From positions 310,001 through 374,000 of the forward strand of contig NZ_VOUX01000002.1 of the NCBI RefSeq assembly GCF_008011855.1: a stretch of DNA of 64,000 bases. The letters run 5' to 3'. The notes under the pieces are model-generated. The model was not told where the DNA came from, did no database searches, and saw only the letters and a list, made by a program, of their open reading frames with translations. This DNA comes from Serratia bockelmannii. GTDB lineage: Bacteria; Pseudomonadota; Gammaproteobacteria; Enterobacterales; Enterobacteriaceae. Position 1 is the stretch's first letter; each line of letters begins with the position of its first letter. A program made the position numbers and the translations under genes. Positions 8,322-17,836 of this stretch are shown in pieces.

Positions 8322-9536
8322 TCAGTTCATCGCCGCATGGCGTCGATAATTATACATAGAGATCCCCAACAGCAATACAGCCAGCGCGGCAGCCAACGCG
8401 AAGGAAAAACGGTAGCCCAAGCTGGCGGTCATCCCCACCATCAGCATATTGCTGACCATTTCCCCGATATCGCGCGAGCTTTGCACCATGGTCATGTCGG
8501 TGCCCGCCTGATCGCCCTGCGCGGCGAACTGCATGCCGGCAGTCATGATGGCGACCGAGGTCACGCCGGAAGCCAGCGCGCCTCCCATCACCGCGGCGAT
8601 CACGCCGCCGGGTTGCAGGCCCCAGTTGGCCATCGCCAGCCAGCATAACGCGGCACCCAGCGCGCAACCCAGGCCAACCGCGAACGCCTTCCACACCCCG
8701 AGCCGGCTCACCAGCCAGGCGCCGCCGCCGCACCCGAGCACCAGCGTCACCATGCCGCCGGCCATGCCTATCTGGCCGATCTGCGCCGGCGTCCAACCGT
8801 GATCGGTTAAAAACAGCTTGGCCAACCCGAAGCCGGATACCGCGGTCACCGCCGACAGCAGCGTGAGCGTCAGCAACCGCGCCGCACCGCGACGGCGCAG
8901 CGTGCGCAGCAGGCTGGCCGGACGCGAAGCGGCGCGTTCGGGCGGCAGATCGGCGTGTTGCCGGAAGCGGCCAATCGCCAGCAGGCTGGCGGCAGGGAAG
9001 ATCGCCATCGCCAGCAGCGCACCCTGCACGCCGACTCTGGCGCTCAGCATCATCATGCCCGCCCCGCCGACGAAGAAGCCGCTCATCACCCCGGCGATTT
9101 GAATGGCATTGACGCGCGACAGCAACTCACCGCTGACGTGTTCCGCCGCCATGCCGTCGGTGGCGATATCCTGCGTAGCGCTGGCCAGCGACGCGACGAC
9201 CAGCAGCGCGACGCACAGCCCGGCCGCCGCTGCGGAAATGCCGACCGCGCTGAGCAGGATCAGGCACAGCGTCACTACGCACTGCAGCGGAATAATCCAA
9301 CTGCGGCGGCGTCCGAAGCGCGGCGACCAGTGATTGTCCACCAGCGGCGCCCAAAGAAACTTCACCACCCAGGGCAGCCCCACCAGCGGCAAAAACGCCA
9401 GCGCCTGCAGGCTGGCGCCGTCATGGCGCAGCAGGGTCGGCAACGCATCCATGGCGATGCCGATCGGGATGCCCTGGCTGAAATAGAGCAGCCCCAGGGT
9501 CAGCACCAGATGCCGATGTTGCAATAGTTGTCGCAT
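8322..9536 (-). CDS. RhtX/FptX-like MFS siderophore importer
   Basis: A 404-residue major facilitator protein with about twelve membrane helices. The start (LGLLYFSQGIPIGIAMDALP), PWVVKFLWAPLVDNH and RRRSWIIPLQ are typical of the AmpG-like branch that includes RhtX (rhizobactin) and FptX (ferripyochelin), which carry ferric siderophores across the inner membrane. It is the last gene of a leftward cluster with a TonB receptor, two small iron-associated membrane proteins and Fur boxes upstream, which supports iron import rather than muropeptide transport. Three bases separate it from the PepSY gene, so it is co-transcribed. Confidence 0.8.
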   Translation of the reverse strand: MRQLLQHRHLVLTLGLLYFSQGIPIGIAMDALPTLLRHDGASLQALAFLPLVGLPWVVKFLWAPLVDNHWSPRFGRRRSWIIPLQCVVTLCLILLSAVGISAAAAGLCVALLVVASLASATQDIATDGMAAEHVSGELLSRVNAIQIAGVMSGFFVGGAGMMMLSARVGVQGALLAMAIFPAASLLAIGRFRQHADLPPERAASRPASLLRTLRRRGAARLLTLTLLSAVTAVSGFGLAKLFLTDHGWTPAQIGQIGMAGGMVTLVLGCGGGAWLVSRLGVWKAFAVGLGCALGAALCWLAMANWGLQPGGVIAAVMGGALASGVTSVAIMTAGMQFAAQGDQAGTDMTMVQSSRDIGEMVSNMLMVGMTASLGYRFSFALAAALAVLLLGISMYNYRRHAAMN

Positions 9537-9539
9537 ATT

Positions 9540-10961
9540 TTACTCCGATTGGCGCGGCCAGGCGCCGCGCGATTGCCATAACAAGGCGCCGGCGGCGAAC
9601 AGGGCCGCGCTGACCAACAATAAAGCGCTGTCCAGCCAGTACAGGCCGGGGCCGGCGCTGAGCATATGGCCGAGCGCCGCCGCCAGCAGCGCCGTGCCGC
9701 CGACCATTCCGCTGCCGAACAAGAGCCACCCCGGCCAAACCCGCCACGCCGACAGCGCCACCGTGCCCCACATTCCCCAAAACAGCCATGCGGCAGGGAA
9801 CGCCGCCAGCGGCCGGGCGGCCAACAGCAAACTTCCCGCCACCGTCAGACCGCAGCAGACGCCGGTGATAAAGCGCGCGGCACGGCGCTGCGGCTGCCGC
9901 AGGCACCACAATCCCAGCCCGCTCAGCGCCAGCGTCGCCGCGCCGAACCCGGCCAGAAAATGCAATGCGCTCACCGCCGCCGCCGCCCGCGGCAACCAGG
10001 CGTATTGGCCATAGTGCAACGGCTGCACGGCGATGAACGCGCGCGTCCATGGCCCCTGACGAGCGGCGCTGCGCCGCATCAGCGCCGGCTGCTCTCCGCT
10101 GCCGAAACGAAATTGCTCGAACAGCGCGCTGCTGGGAATGCCGCGGATGACGCCTCCCACCGCCAGCAGTGCGCCATCCGGCGCGCGCTGCAGGGTTTGC
10201 GGCGTAAATTCCGGCGCCTGGCGCCGCAGCGCCGCCAGCGTCTGCGCGGGAGTACGCCCGGCGTCAGGCATCGGCGGCGCGGGCTGCGCGCCGCCCATCA
10301 ACTGCGCCATCACCCGCTGCGGCGCACCGGGGCTGACGCGGTCGGCCAGCAGCACCGTACCGAGCGCGCCAAGGCCGGACAGCGCGCCGGTCAAAGCGAA
10401 CATCACCAGCCACGGATAGCACCAAAGCCCCAACAGATTGTGCAGATCGAACAGCAGCACCCGCAGCCCCTGACGCCGCCGCAGCTGCAACAGCTGGCGC
10501 AGCCGTCGGCCATGCAGCGCGATCCCGCTGATCAGCAACACAGTGAACGCAATGCCGAACAGGCTGAGAAACACCCGACCGGGAAAGCCGAGAAACAGGT
10601 TCTTGTGCAGCGTCACCAACAGCGTGGTCGGCGCCGTCAGGCTGATCGGCCGCCCGCTGACGGCGCTCAGCGCAAGGGCGCAGTCGTCCGGGGCGCGGCA
10701 AAAGCGAATCACCGGATAACGCGCGCTCGGCAGTATGACGTAAGGCGCCGCGCCGTCTTCACCGTAGGCTTTCGCGTCGTCCAGCAGCTGCGCCAACGGC
10801 CGTTGCTCGCCGCTCATCGTCACGCCGTTCCACCACAGCGTGAAGCTGTCGCCGGCCAGGCTCCAGCAGCCGGTGAACAGGATCACGAACAGCGCGCAGC
10901 CGAACAGCGCGCCGCAGCCCCGATGCAGCGCCGCCAACGCCCGTCGCGCGACGGCGTTCAT
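9540..10961 (-). CDS. PepSY-associated TM protein (ferric-siderophore reductase type)
   Basis: A 473-residue inner-membrane protein of the PepSY-associated TM family, with a first helix at about 12-35, a large periplasmic PepSY region, central helices near 130-200 and a C-terminal group of helices. Relatives in siderophore clusters (FpvG, FoxB type) reduce ferric siderophores in the periplasm or inner membrane to release iron. The ATG at 10961 overlaps the stop of the upstream DUF3649 gene as ATGA, fixing the start; an earlier in-frame start at 11000 would add 13 residues unlike the family. Confidence 0.75.
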   Translation of the reverse strand: MNAVARRALAALHRGCGALFGCALFVILFTGCWSLAGDSFTLWWNGVTMSGEQRPLAQLLDDAKAYGEDGAAPYVILPSARYPVIRFCRAPDDCALALSAVSGRPISLTAPTTLLVTLHKNLFLGFPGRVFLSLFGIAFTVLLISGIALHGRRLRQLLQLRRRQGLRVLLFDLHNLLGLWCYPWLVMFALTGALSGLGALGTVLLADRVSPGAPQRVMAQLMGGAQPAPPMPDAGRTPAQTLAALRRQAPEFTPQTLQRAPDGALLAVGGVIRGIPSSALFEQFRFGSGEQPALMRRSAARQGPWTRAFIAVQPLHYGQYAWLPRAAAAVSALHFLAGFGAATLALSGLGLWCLRQPQRRAARFITGVCCGLTVAGSLLLAARPLAAFPAAWLFWGMWGTVALSAWRVWPGWLLFGSGMVGGTALLAAALGHMLSAGPGLYWLDSALLLVSAALFAAGALLWQSRGAWPRQSE

Positions 10962-11206
10962 CGCCACGCCTCCAACAGCGCCAGCGGCAGCGGCCACCAC
11001 AGCCAGGCGCGCAGCAGCGTGCGACGCCAGTCCGGCGCCAGCAGGCTATATGTCAGCAACGCGATGCCGCCGAACAACGCCAGAAACAGCGCGCCGTAAA
11101 GCCGATCGAGCGGGTCGGCCGAGGGGTAGCCGCGCGCCAACAGCAGCGCCAGAGTAACGCCCCCCATGGCGCTGCCGAGGCACGCCGCCCATACGCGCGG
11201 GCTCAT
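10958..11206 (-). CDS. DUF3649 small membrane protein
   Basis: An 82-residue protein with two to three hydrophobic helices (WAACLGSAMGGVTLALLLA; YGALFLALFGGIALLTYSLL; WPLPLALLEAW). DUF3649 proteins occur between TonB receptors and PepSY proteins in iron clusters, as here; their role is not established. Its ATG overlaps the receptor stop by one base and its stop overlaps the PepSY start by four, so translation of the three is coupled. Confidence 0.7.
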   Translation of the reverse strand: MSPRVWAACLGSAMGGVTLALLLARGYPSADPLDRLYGALFLALFGGIALLTYSLLAPDWRRTLLRAWLWWPLPLALLEAWR

Positions 11207-13344
11207 CAGAACTCGGCCTTGACGGTGAACATCAGGTTGCGCGGTTCACCGTAACGGTTGTTCCACTGCGGCGAGAACAGCCCGGCGTAGTAACGGCGAT
11301 CGAACAGGTTGTTGACGTTGAGCGCCGCCGACCAGGTCTCGTCGATGCGATACCCCAGCCGGGCGTTGACCAGCGCATAGCCGCCCTGACGCAGCGTCGT
11401 CGCGCCGTTGGCGCTGCTGAACGCGCTCTGCGCCTGGATGCCGCCGCCGATGCTCCACTTGCGCTGATCCCACGGCAGATCGTAATCGCTCCACAGCCGC
11501 AGCATATGACGCGGCGTCAGGCTGTTGTAGGCGCGCCCCTGGTTGCTGACGTCGCGGGTGTAGCGCGTGTCGGTATAGGTGTAGCCGAGCGTGACGTCCC
11601 ACCAGGGCGTGAGATAGCCGCGCCCTTCCAGTTCGAAGCCTTCGCTGCGCGCCTTGCCGCCGCTGATGTACCAGGTATCGAAACCGCCGCCCGGATGATC
11701 GGGGTCCACCTGCGGATTGTTCTCCAGATCGATGCGGAACGCCGCCGCCGAGAGGTTGAGCGCGCCGTGCATCAGCGACGCCTTCACCCCGCTTTCCAGC
11801 GTGCGGCCTTCAACCGGCTTCAGCATCTGCCCGCTCCAGGTTTTGCCGGTCTGCGGCTGGAACACCGTGGCGTAGCTGGCATACCACGACCAGTCTTCGG
11901 CGAAGTCCCAGATCAGGCCGCCGTAGGGCGTCAGGCGCGCGTTCTCCTCCAGGCTGTCGCTGGGTGAACGCAGCTGCCACCAGCTCTCACGCGCGCCGGC
12001 CACCAGCGTCAGCGGTTCCGCCAGTTTGATGCGGCCCATGCCGTACACCCCGCGCTGAATGGTTTTGGTCGATCCCGGCGAACCGTAGGCGCCGATCGCC
12101 GGCTTCGGCACGCCGTGCGGATCCCAGCGATAGACGTTAACCGGCACCTGAAACGCCGGATCTAACTGCGCAGTGAACTGCTCCTCTTCGGCATGGGTGT
12201 AGCTGGCGCCGACGATCAGCTCGTGCTGTCGTCCCCAGGCGTCGATCTTGCCGTTCAGGCTGGCATCCAGCCCCAACTGCTGATTGCGGAAACGATAGGC
12301 GCCCCCCATCAGCGCCGCGCCGTCGCCGGTGGCCGGATCGACGTTGCCCCAGGCACCGGCATACAGCAGCCGCGACTTGGCATACAGATAATCGCTGCTC
12401 AGCTTGAGCTGCCAGGCGTCGTTCAGCCGCTGCTCCACGGCGGCGAACAGTCGCGTGGTGTCCCATTTGAAGCGATCCCAGTCCACGTCCAGATAGGTGC
12501 TGCGCGGCAGGTGCAGATCGCTGCCGTCTTTCCCCATCGGCACCCCGGCCATGTTGGTGACGGAATCGATGGTCTGGTACTGCGCGCCGACGCGCAGCAA
12601 CGTGTCCGGCGTCAGATCGGCATCGACGGTGGCGTACAGCAAACGGGTTTTCTGATCCGAGACGCGATAGAAATAATCGCGGTCTTCCCATGCCATCACC
12701 GCCCGGCCGCGTACGCTGCCCGAGGCGTTCAGCGGGCCGCCCACGTCCGCTTCGCCGCGATACTGGTTCCAGCTGCCGGCGCTGGCGGTAAACTGCGCGC
12801 GGTTTTGCGCCAGCCCGTGCTTGCGCACCATGTTGACCGTGGCCGCCGGGTTGCCGAGCCCGTGCAGCAGGCCGTTGGAGCCGCGCAGGATCTCCACCCG
12901 CTCGTACACCGCCATGTCCTGCGGCGAGCTGGCGGTATTGCCCAGCAGCGTCGGCACGCCATCCAGTTCGAACGAATCGATCTTGAAGCCGCGCGCATAC
13001 CACGCGGTGGTCAGCAACACGAAGGGGGCGCTGGTGACGCCGGTGGCGCGCGTCATCACCGCGTCCAGCGAAGTGAGGTTCTGTTGGTCCATCTGCTGGC
13101 GATCGATCACGCTGACCGACTGGGCCACTTCACGCGGTTTCAGCGGGATTTTCCCCAGCGTGGTGACGCCGGGAGCCACATAGTCATCCCGCGCCGCCGC
13201 GCCGGCGGTCACGGTGAGGGTATCTTCTTTTACGTCCGTTTTGGCCGGCGCATCCTGCGCCAGCGCCCCGGTGCCGCACAGCGCGCACAGCAACGCGCCG
13301 CGGCGCGTCGCGGCCGCCACTGGTGAGAGATGAATGAGTCGCAT
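11206..13344 (-). CDS. TonB-dependent ferric-siderophore receptor
   Basis: A 712-residue outer-membrane receptor. The signal peptide ends near ALAQ (residue 30), and the TonB box DTLTVTA is at 41-47. A plug domain follows with [15 protein letters not shown] and the conserved [20 protein letters not shown]. The C-terminal barrel ends in ...KAEF with the terminal aromatic residue needed for outer-membrane assembly. It resembles the FpvA/FhuE-like siderophore receptors; the ligand cannot be read from sequence. It is the first gene after a Fur box at 13366-13386 and is translated with DUF3649, PepSY and MFS genes. No siderophore synthesis genes are in the window, so xenosiderophore use is likely. 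Confidence 0.88.
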   Translation of the reverse strand: MRLIHLSPVAAATRRGALLCALCGTGALAQDAPAKTDVKEDTLTVTAGAAARDDYVAPGVTTLGKIPLKPREVAQSVSVIDRQQMDQQNLTSLDAVMTRATGVTSAPFVLLTTAWYARGFKIDSFELDGVPTLLGNTASSPQDMAVYERVEILRGSNGLLHGLGNPAATVNMVRKHGLAQNRAQFTASAGSWNQYRGEADVGGPLNASGSVRGRAVMAWEDRDYFYRVSDQKTRLLYATVDADLTPDTLLRVGAQYQTIDSVTNMAGVPMGKDGSDLHLPRSTYLDVDWDRFKWDTTRLFAAVEQRLNDAWQLKLSSDYLYAKSRLLYAGAWGNVDPATGDGAALMGGAYRFRNQQLGLDASLNGKIDAWGRQHELIVGASYTHAEEEQFTAQLDPAFQVPVNVYRWDPHGVPKPAIGAYGSPGSTKTIQRGVYGMGRIKLAEPLTLVAGARESWWQLRSPSDSLEENARLTPYGGLIWDFAEDWSWYASYATVFQPQTGKTWSGQMLKPVEGRTLESGVKASLMHGALNLSAAAFRIDLENNPQVDPDHPGGGFDTWYISGGKARSEGFELEGRGYLTPWWDVTLGYTYTDTRYTRDVSNQGRAYNSLTPRHMLRLWSDYDLPWDQRKWSIGGGIQAQSAFSSANGATTLRQGGYALVNARLGYRIDETWSAALNVNNLFDRRYYAGLFSPQWNNRYGEPRNLMFTVKAEF

Positions 13345-13365
13345 GTTTTTCCCTGGTTGTTATTG

Positions 13366-13386
13366 TTAAATGATAATCGTTATCAA
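13366..13386 (-). promoter_or_regulatory. Fur box upstream of the receptor operon
   Basis: The core TGATAATCGTTATCA (13371-13385) is a near-perfect palindrome matching the Fur consensus GATAAT-ATTATC, 27 bp upstream of the receptor ATG. Iron-dependent repression of the uptake operon follows from established Fur biology. Confidence 0.8.
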
Positions 13387-13431
13387 TCTAACAAAACGGC
13401 CGCCGCGACTTTTTCGATTGCCGGAGTTTCT

Positions 13432-15069
13432 CTATCGATCGCCGGTCATTTTCGCCTGGCAGAAACGGGCGAACCACCCCCCCGCCTCGCGCAGCGCATC
13501 CGGGCTGCCCGCCGCCGTCAGCCGCCCGCCTTCCAGCACCCATACCCGATCCGCCCGACAGGCCAACGCGGGATCGTGGGTGACGACAACCCGCGTGCCG
13601 GGCCAGCCGGCCAGCAGGGCCGCCACGCGCTCGGCGTTGCGCCGATCCAGACTGGCGCCCGGTTCATCCAACAGCAGCCGGGGAGCCCCCTGCAGCAGCG
13701 TGCGCGCCAGGCACAGCCGCTGCTTCTGCCCGCCGGAGAAACGATCGCCGTCGCTGCCGACCTCTTCTTCCAGCACGTCGGGCGGCAGATCCAGCGCCGC
13801 CAACAGCGCCAGCAGACGCTCATCGCCGATATCCGTTCGCCCCTGGGTCAGATTCCAGCGCACGCTGCCGCGCAGCAGGCGATTGTCTTGCCACATCACG
13901 CCGCGCCCGCTCGCCAATTGCCGCGCCGACAGCGCGCGCACGTCACGGCCGCCGTAGAACACCCGCCCCGCCGTCGGATCCTGCGTGCGCGCCATCAGGC
14001 TCAGCAGGCTGCTTTTGCCGGCGCCCGAAGGGCCGACGATCGCCAACATCTCTCCGGCGGCACAAGCTCCGCCTATCTCCCGCAACCGCCAACCGCCGTG
14101 CGCCGCCGCCAGGCTCAGCGCCTCAAGCGCGATGCCGTCGTCCTGCGGCGCCGGGCCGTCCCGCTCCGGCAACGGCAGCGCGGGCGCCGCCAGCGTCTGG
14201 CGCAGTTGGCCCCAGCCGTTCTTCAACTGACGCAGCGCCTGATCGAGGTGAGAAAGCTGAAGCAGCGGCTCCAACGAGCGGGCCAGAACAATCATCAGCG
14301 CCAGCCATTGGGCGGCGTTCAGGCGCTGCGCCAACACCTCATGGGCGCCGAACCACAATGCCGCCAACAGCGTCAGCTGCAACCCGGCGCTGAACAGCAG
14401 ATGATACGGCAGGCTTTGGCGCAGCAGCGCGGCATACGCTCGATGATGGCTATCCAACCGCTGCGTCAGCGCTTCGGCGGCGGCGGCCTGCCCGTAGCCG
14501 AAGCGCAGCAATGCCTGATGACGGGCAAACTGCATCAGCGCCCCTTCGATATTCTGGTTGGCCTCCCCCAGCTCCCGCTCTCGCCGGTGCAGCCGGACCG
14601 CCGAACCGCGCAACACCAGCGCCAGCAGCACGCCGGCCGCCAGCAACGCCAGCGCCATTCCCAGGCTCTGCCAGGCCAGCCCGGCGACCAGCGTCAACGG
14701 CGTGACGATCGCGCCAACCAGCGGCGCCAGCAGGTGCGCCGGCGCCGACATCGCCTGGCCGATCGCCCCGGTCAACAGGCCCGGCGCCTGCTCCTGCGGC
14801 GACAGCGCGCGCGGCAGACGGCGGAACAGCGCCCGCAGCAACGCGTTCATCACCGCGCCGCCGGCGAAGAAACCGCGGGTGGCCGCCGCATACTGCACCG
14901 CCAGCGCGAGGGGCGTGGCCAGCGCCAGCAACCCTAACCAATGGCCGGGATTTTGCCGCCAGCTCGCCACCGCCGCCGCCAGCAGCAAGGCGCAGACGCC
15001 CTCCAGCGCCGCGGCCAACGCCATCAACAGCAGCGCCGGGGCTAGCGCCTGCGCCAGCTCACGCTTCAT
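13432..15069 (-). CDS. ABC transporter permease-ATPase, siderophore uptake (YbtP/Q-like or IrtB-like)
   Basis: A 545-residue half transporter with six membrane helices in the first 300 residues and a nucleotide-binding domain after it: Walker A VGPSGAGKSS, signature FSGGQKQR, Walker B RLLLDEP and the H-loop THDP. Fused permease-ATPases beside an AraC regulator and receptor recall yersiniabactin YbtP/YbtQ, which import ferric siderophore despite exporter-like architecture. It overlaps the upstream ABC gene by 11 bases, so the two are a translationally coupled heterodimer. The 87-bp gap to the receptor contains the Fur box. Confidence 0.78.
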   Translation of the reverse strand: MKRELAQALAPALLLMALAAALEGVCALLLAAAVASWRQNPGHWLGLLALATPLALAVQYAAATRGFFAGGAVMNALLRALFRRLPRALSPQEQAPGLLTGAIGQAMSAPAHLLAPLVGAIVTPLTLVAGLAWQSLGMALALLAAGVLLALVLRGSAVRLHRRERELGEANQNIEGALMQFARHQALLRFGYGQAAAAEALTQRLDSHHRAYAALLRQSLPYHLLFSAGLQLTLLAALWFGAHEVLAQRLNAAQWLALMIVLARSLEPLLQLSHLDQALRQLKNGWGQLRQTLAAPALPLPERDGPAPQDDGIALEALSLAAAHGGWRLREIGGACAAGEMLAIVGPSGAGKSSLLSLMARTQDPTAGRVFYGGRDVRALSARQLASGRGVMWQDNRLLRGSVRWNLTQGRTDIGDERLLALLAALDLPPDVLEEEVGSDGDRFSGGQKQRLCLARTLLQGAPRLLLDEPGASLDRRNAERVAALLAGWPGTRVVVTHDPALACRADRVWVLEGGRLTAAGSPDALREAGGWFARFCQAKMTGDR

Positions 15070-16735
15070 CGTCCACCTCCCGGCGCTCGGCCAACGCCGC
15101 CAGCAGCGCCGGATGTTGCGCCAGCGCGGCGGGCGTGCCGACCGCCAGCAACCGCCCCTCCGCCAGCACCGCCACCCGATCGGCGCGGCGGCACAGTTCC
15201 GCGTCGTGCGTTGCCACCAGCCGAGTGGCGGGCAGCTGCGCCAGCGCCGTCAGGATGCGTTCGCGACTCTGCCGATCCTGCGCCGAAGTCGGTTCGTCGG
15301 CCAACAGCAGCGGCCGCCGCGCCAGCAACGCCCGGGCAATGGCGAGACGCTGCGCCTCCCCGCCGGAAAGCGACGGCGCCTCATCCAACCGCTCCTGCAA
15401 ACGCGCCGCCAGCCCCAGCGCGGCCAGCACGCGCCGCAGCTGCGCCGCCTCCGCCCCGGCGGCGAACAGCGTCAGGTTGTCGCGCAGCGACATCGCCGGC
15501 GGCGCATGCTCCTGCGGCACCACGGCCACCATCTGATTGAATGCCTGCGCCGAAAACGCGTCGGCGGGCACGCCGTTGAGCGATACCGTTCCGCTATCCG
15601 GCTCGCTATAACGAGCGATCAACCGCAGCAGCGTGCTTTTACCGCTGCCCGACGCCCCGACAATCGCCAGCCATTCCCCCGGTTCGACGGCCAGATTGAC
15701 GCCCTGCAACAACCAGCGTTCGTCCTGTCGGCAACCGAGATCGCTCAGCCGCAGCGCCGCCCCCTGCGGCGCCGAAGCGATCGCCGAGCGCTCTCCCCAG
15801 CGTATTTCGGGATGCGCCAGCAGCGCCCGAATGCGGCCGGCGGCCAGCGTCGCCGCGCGCAATGCATCGCCGCCGTGCCCCATCGCCATCACCGGTTGCG
15901 ACACGCTGCGCAACAGCAACACGAACAGCGCCAGCTCCGCCAGCGTGAGATCGGGCGCCAGCCAGCGGGCGCCGAGCAACAGCCAGCCGGCCGACAGCGC
16001 GGCGCTGAGCAGCAATTGGGTCACGGCGCCGAGCGCGCCGATACGCCGCAGCCAGCGGTGAAAGGCGGCGAGAAAGTCCCGCAGGCTCTGCCGGGCGCGC
16101 GCTTCGATGCCCGCACCGGGAAACTGGCGCGCCAACAGCGGATGCGCCGCCAGCTGCCGATAATCGTCGTTCAACTGCCGAAACGCCCGATCGCGTTGTT
16201 CAAACGCCGGCCGCAGGCGCGGCGAACGGATGACGCGAAACAGCAGCGCGGCCGCCAGCAAAGGTATCAGCGCGAACAGCAGCAGCGGCCACTGCACCGC
16301 CGCCAGCAGCGCCAGCGCGCAGCCGGGCACGACGGCCAGCTGCACCAGTTCCGACGGCGCATGGGCCACCAGCTGATGCAGCGCCTGAATGTCCTGCGAC
16401 AGCGCCCGGGCGGCGCCGCTCTCGCCCTGTCGCACAAACCAGTTCAGCGGCAGGCGTGCCAGCTTGGCGGCCAATTGGCTGCGCAGCCGGTGGCACAAAC
16501 GCGCGTCAAGCAGATGAGTCAGATGCAGCGCCAGCGTTTGGGCGAACAGCCACAGCGCCAGGCCACCGGCGGCGACGCCGAGCCAAAAGGGATAGGCCGC
16601 CGGTGAGGCGTCCACCAGCCGGGCGATCGCCAGCCAGGGAAACAGCGAGCTGACGCCGGCCAGCGCCTGCAGCGCCAGCGCGGAATACAACATGATGCGG
16701 AAAGGACGCGTCAGCGCCCGCAGGTCACTCAGCAT
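15059..16735 (-). CDS. ABC transporter permease-ATPase, partner subunit
   Basis: A 558-residue fused permease-ATPase: six helices in residues 1-290, then Walker A VGASGSGKST, signature LSGGEAQR, Walker B LLADEPTSAQD and H-loop THDA. It is the first gene of the pair with the overlapping downstream ABC gene. The ATG at 16735 is chosen because GGAGG lies 5 bases before it; the frame extends upstream without such a site. It lies between the AraC regulator and the second ABC subunit, the YbtA-YbtP-YbtQ order seen in yersiniabactin loci. Direction of transport (import) is inferred from that context. Confidence 0.78.
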   Translation of the reverse strand: MLSDLRALTRPFRIMLYSALALQALAGVSSLFPWLAIARLVDASPAAYPFWLGVAAGGLALWLFAQTLALHLTHLLDARLCHRLRSQLAAKLARLPLNWFVRQGESGAARALSQDIQALHQLVAHAPSELVQLAVVPGCALALLAAVQWPLLLFALIPLLAAALLFRVIRSPRLRPAFEQRDRAFRQLNDDYRQLAAHPLLARQFPGAGIEARARQSLRDFLAAFHRWLRRIGALGAVTQLLLSAALSAGWLLLGARWLAPDLTLAELALFVLLLRSVSQPVMAMGHGGDALRAATLAAGRIRALLAHPEIRWGERSAIASAPQGAALRLSDLGCRQDERWLLQGVNLAVEPGEWLAIVGASGSGKSTLLRLIARYSEPDSGTVSLNGVPADAFSAQAFNQMVAVVPQEHAPPAMSLRDNLTLFAAGAEAAQLRRVLAALGLAARLQERLDEAPSLSGGEAQRLAIARALLARRPLLLADEPTSAQDRQSRERILTALAQLPATRLVATHDAELCRRADRVAVLAEGRLLAVGTPAALAQHPALLAALAERREVDDEA

Positions 16736-16835
16736 GAGATCCTCCACGGCAAAGGCGCCTACTGTAGCCACAAGCGGCGGGCGCCTTCATCCGCAAAGGC
16801 TTTCGTCGGCGGGACTTTTTCTTTCGATTGCGTGG

Positions 16836-17714
16836 CTAACGCTTTTTGACGTCGCAGGGCATGACGCCAAAACGCTTGCGGAAAGCGACGGAGAAGTGCG
16901 CCGGCGTATAACCCACCTGCCAGGCGACGGTGGAAACGTGCAGATCCTGCTCGCTCAGCAAGCGCCAGGCGGTTTGCAGCCGGTGCTCCTGCAGCAGGCC
17001 GAACACGCTGGCGCCAAACAGCTGGCGGAACCCTTGCGTGAGTTTGCGGGTATTCAACCCGGCGCGTTGCGCCAGTCGATCCAGGCTCGGCGGCTGCTCC
17101 ATCTCCGCCAACAGGATTTCACGCGCCAGCTGCAGGCGCGCCACGTCCCGCGCAGCCAGGCGCACGCCAACAGACGGCGCGGCGGCGCTGCGGTTCCAGC
17201 ATTGATGCAGGCAATGCGCCGCCAGTTCGTTGGCCTTGGCGCTGAACCACAGCCCGCGCTGAGACTCGTGCAACGGGCAGGCGAACAGCTGCCGGGCCTG
17301 GCCAATCAGCGCTGCCGGCGCCGCCAGCGGCACCAACTGCGCATGCCGCCGCCCATCGAGGCCGGGCGGCAGGCGGACATCGTTCTGTTCCAGCCAGGCG
17401 GCGGAGAACTGCAGCAGGGTGTAATCGAGCGGTTCGCCGGCCTGGAACAGGTTGTTCAACACGAAGTCGTCCCGCCCGGCGGCCAGCAACAGCGAAGGGC
17501 CGTTCAGCTCCACCTGCGGCCCCGCTCCGCTTTCACAGCGCAGACGCCCGCGGCGGATCACCACGATCTTCAGGCCCGCGCGGTGGGGTTCATCCAGCTC
17601 GATATCGACGTCGGCGGCCAACACGCCGCGCCGCGCGCGCAGCATGTCCGACAGCGCATAGTCCTGCGCTTGCTGATGATATTCCTGCAGTAACCGTTGA
17701 GGGGACGTAGACAT
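16836..17714 (-). CDS. AraC-family regulator (PchR/YbtA-like) of siderophore uptake
   Basis: A 292-residue activator with an N-terminal ligand-binding domain and a C-terminal pair of helix-turn-helix motifs at about 195-290 (LDRLAQRAGLNTRKLTQGFR; VSTVAWQVGYTPAHFSVAFR). PchR and YbtA, which bind their ferric siderophore to activate uptake genes, have this size and layout. A Fur box lies 47 bp upstream. It is first of the leftward cluster and so probably senses the imported siderophore and activates the ABC and receptor operons. Confidence 0.8.
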   Translation of the reverse strand: MSTSPQRLLQEYHQQAQDYALSDMLRARRGVLAADVDIELDEPHRAGLKIVVIRRGRLRCESGAGPQVELNGPSLLLAAGRDDFVLNNLFQAGEPLDYTLLQFSAAWLEQNDVRLPPGLDGRRHAQLVPLAAPAALIGQARQLFACPLHESQRGLWFSAKANELAAHCLHQCWNRSAAAPSVGVRLAARDVARLQLAREILLAEMEQPPSLDRLAQRAGLNTRKLTQGFRQLFGASVFGLLQEHRLQTAWRLLSEQDLHVSTVAWQVGYTPAHFSVAFRKRFGVMPCDVKKR

Positions 17715-17760
17715 GTTCGCCCTGCCTGTGAGTGATGACGCCGACGTCGGCGAGGTTTTT

Positions 17761-17779
17761 GATAGTGATTCTCATTAGC
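17761..17779 (-). promoter_or_regulatory. Fur box upstream of the AraC regulator
   Basis: GATAGTGATTCTCATTAGC matches the 19-bp Fur consensus at 16 positions and lies 47 bp before the regulator ATG. Confidence 0.75.
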
Positions 17780-17836
17780 AATATAAGGCCGGCCGACGGG
17801 TTTGTCTATTGAGGCGATGGATGAAAAATCGGCAGA

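Noticed and set aside
9666-16606. Long antisense frames over the PepSY and ABC genes (e.g. 9666-11099, 13330-14937, 14558-16606)
   Set aside because: They mirror GC-rich codon use of the genes on the other strand, are Arg/Gln/Ala-rich and have no recognisable domains.
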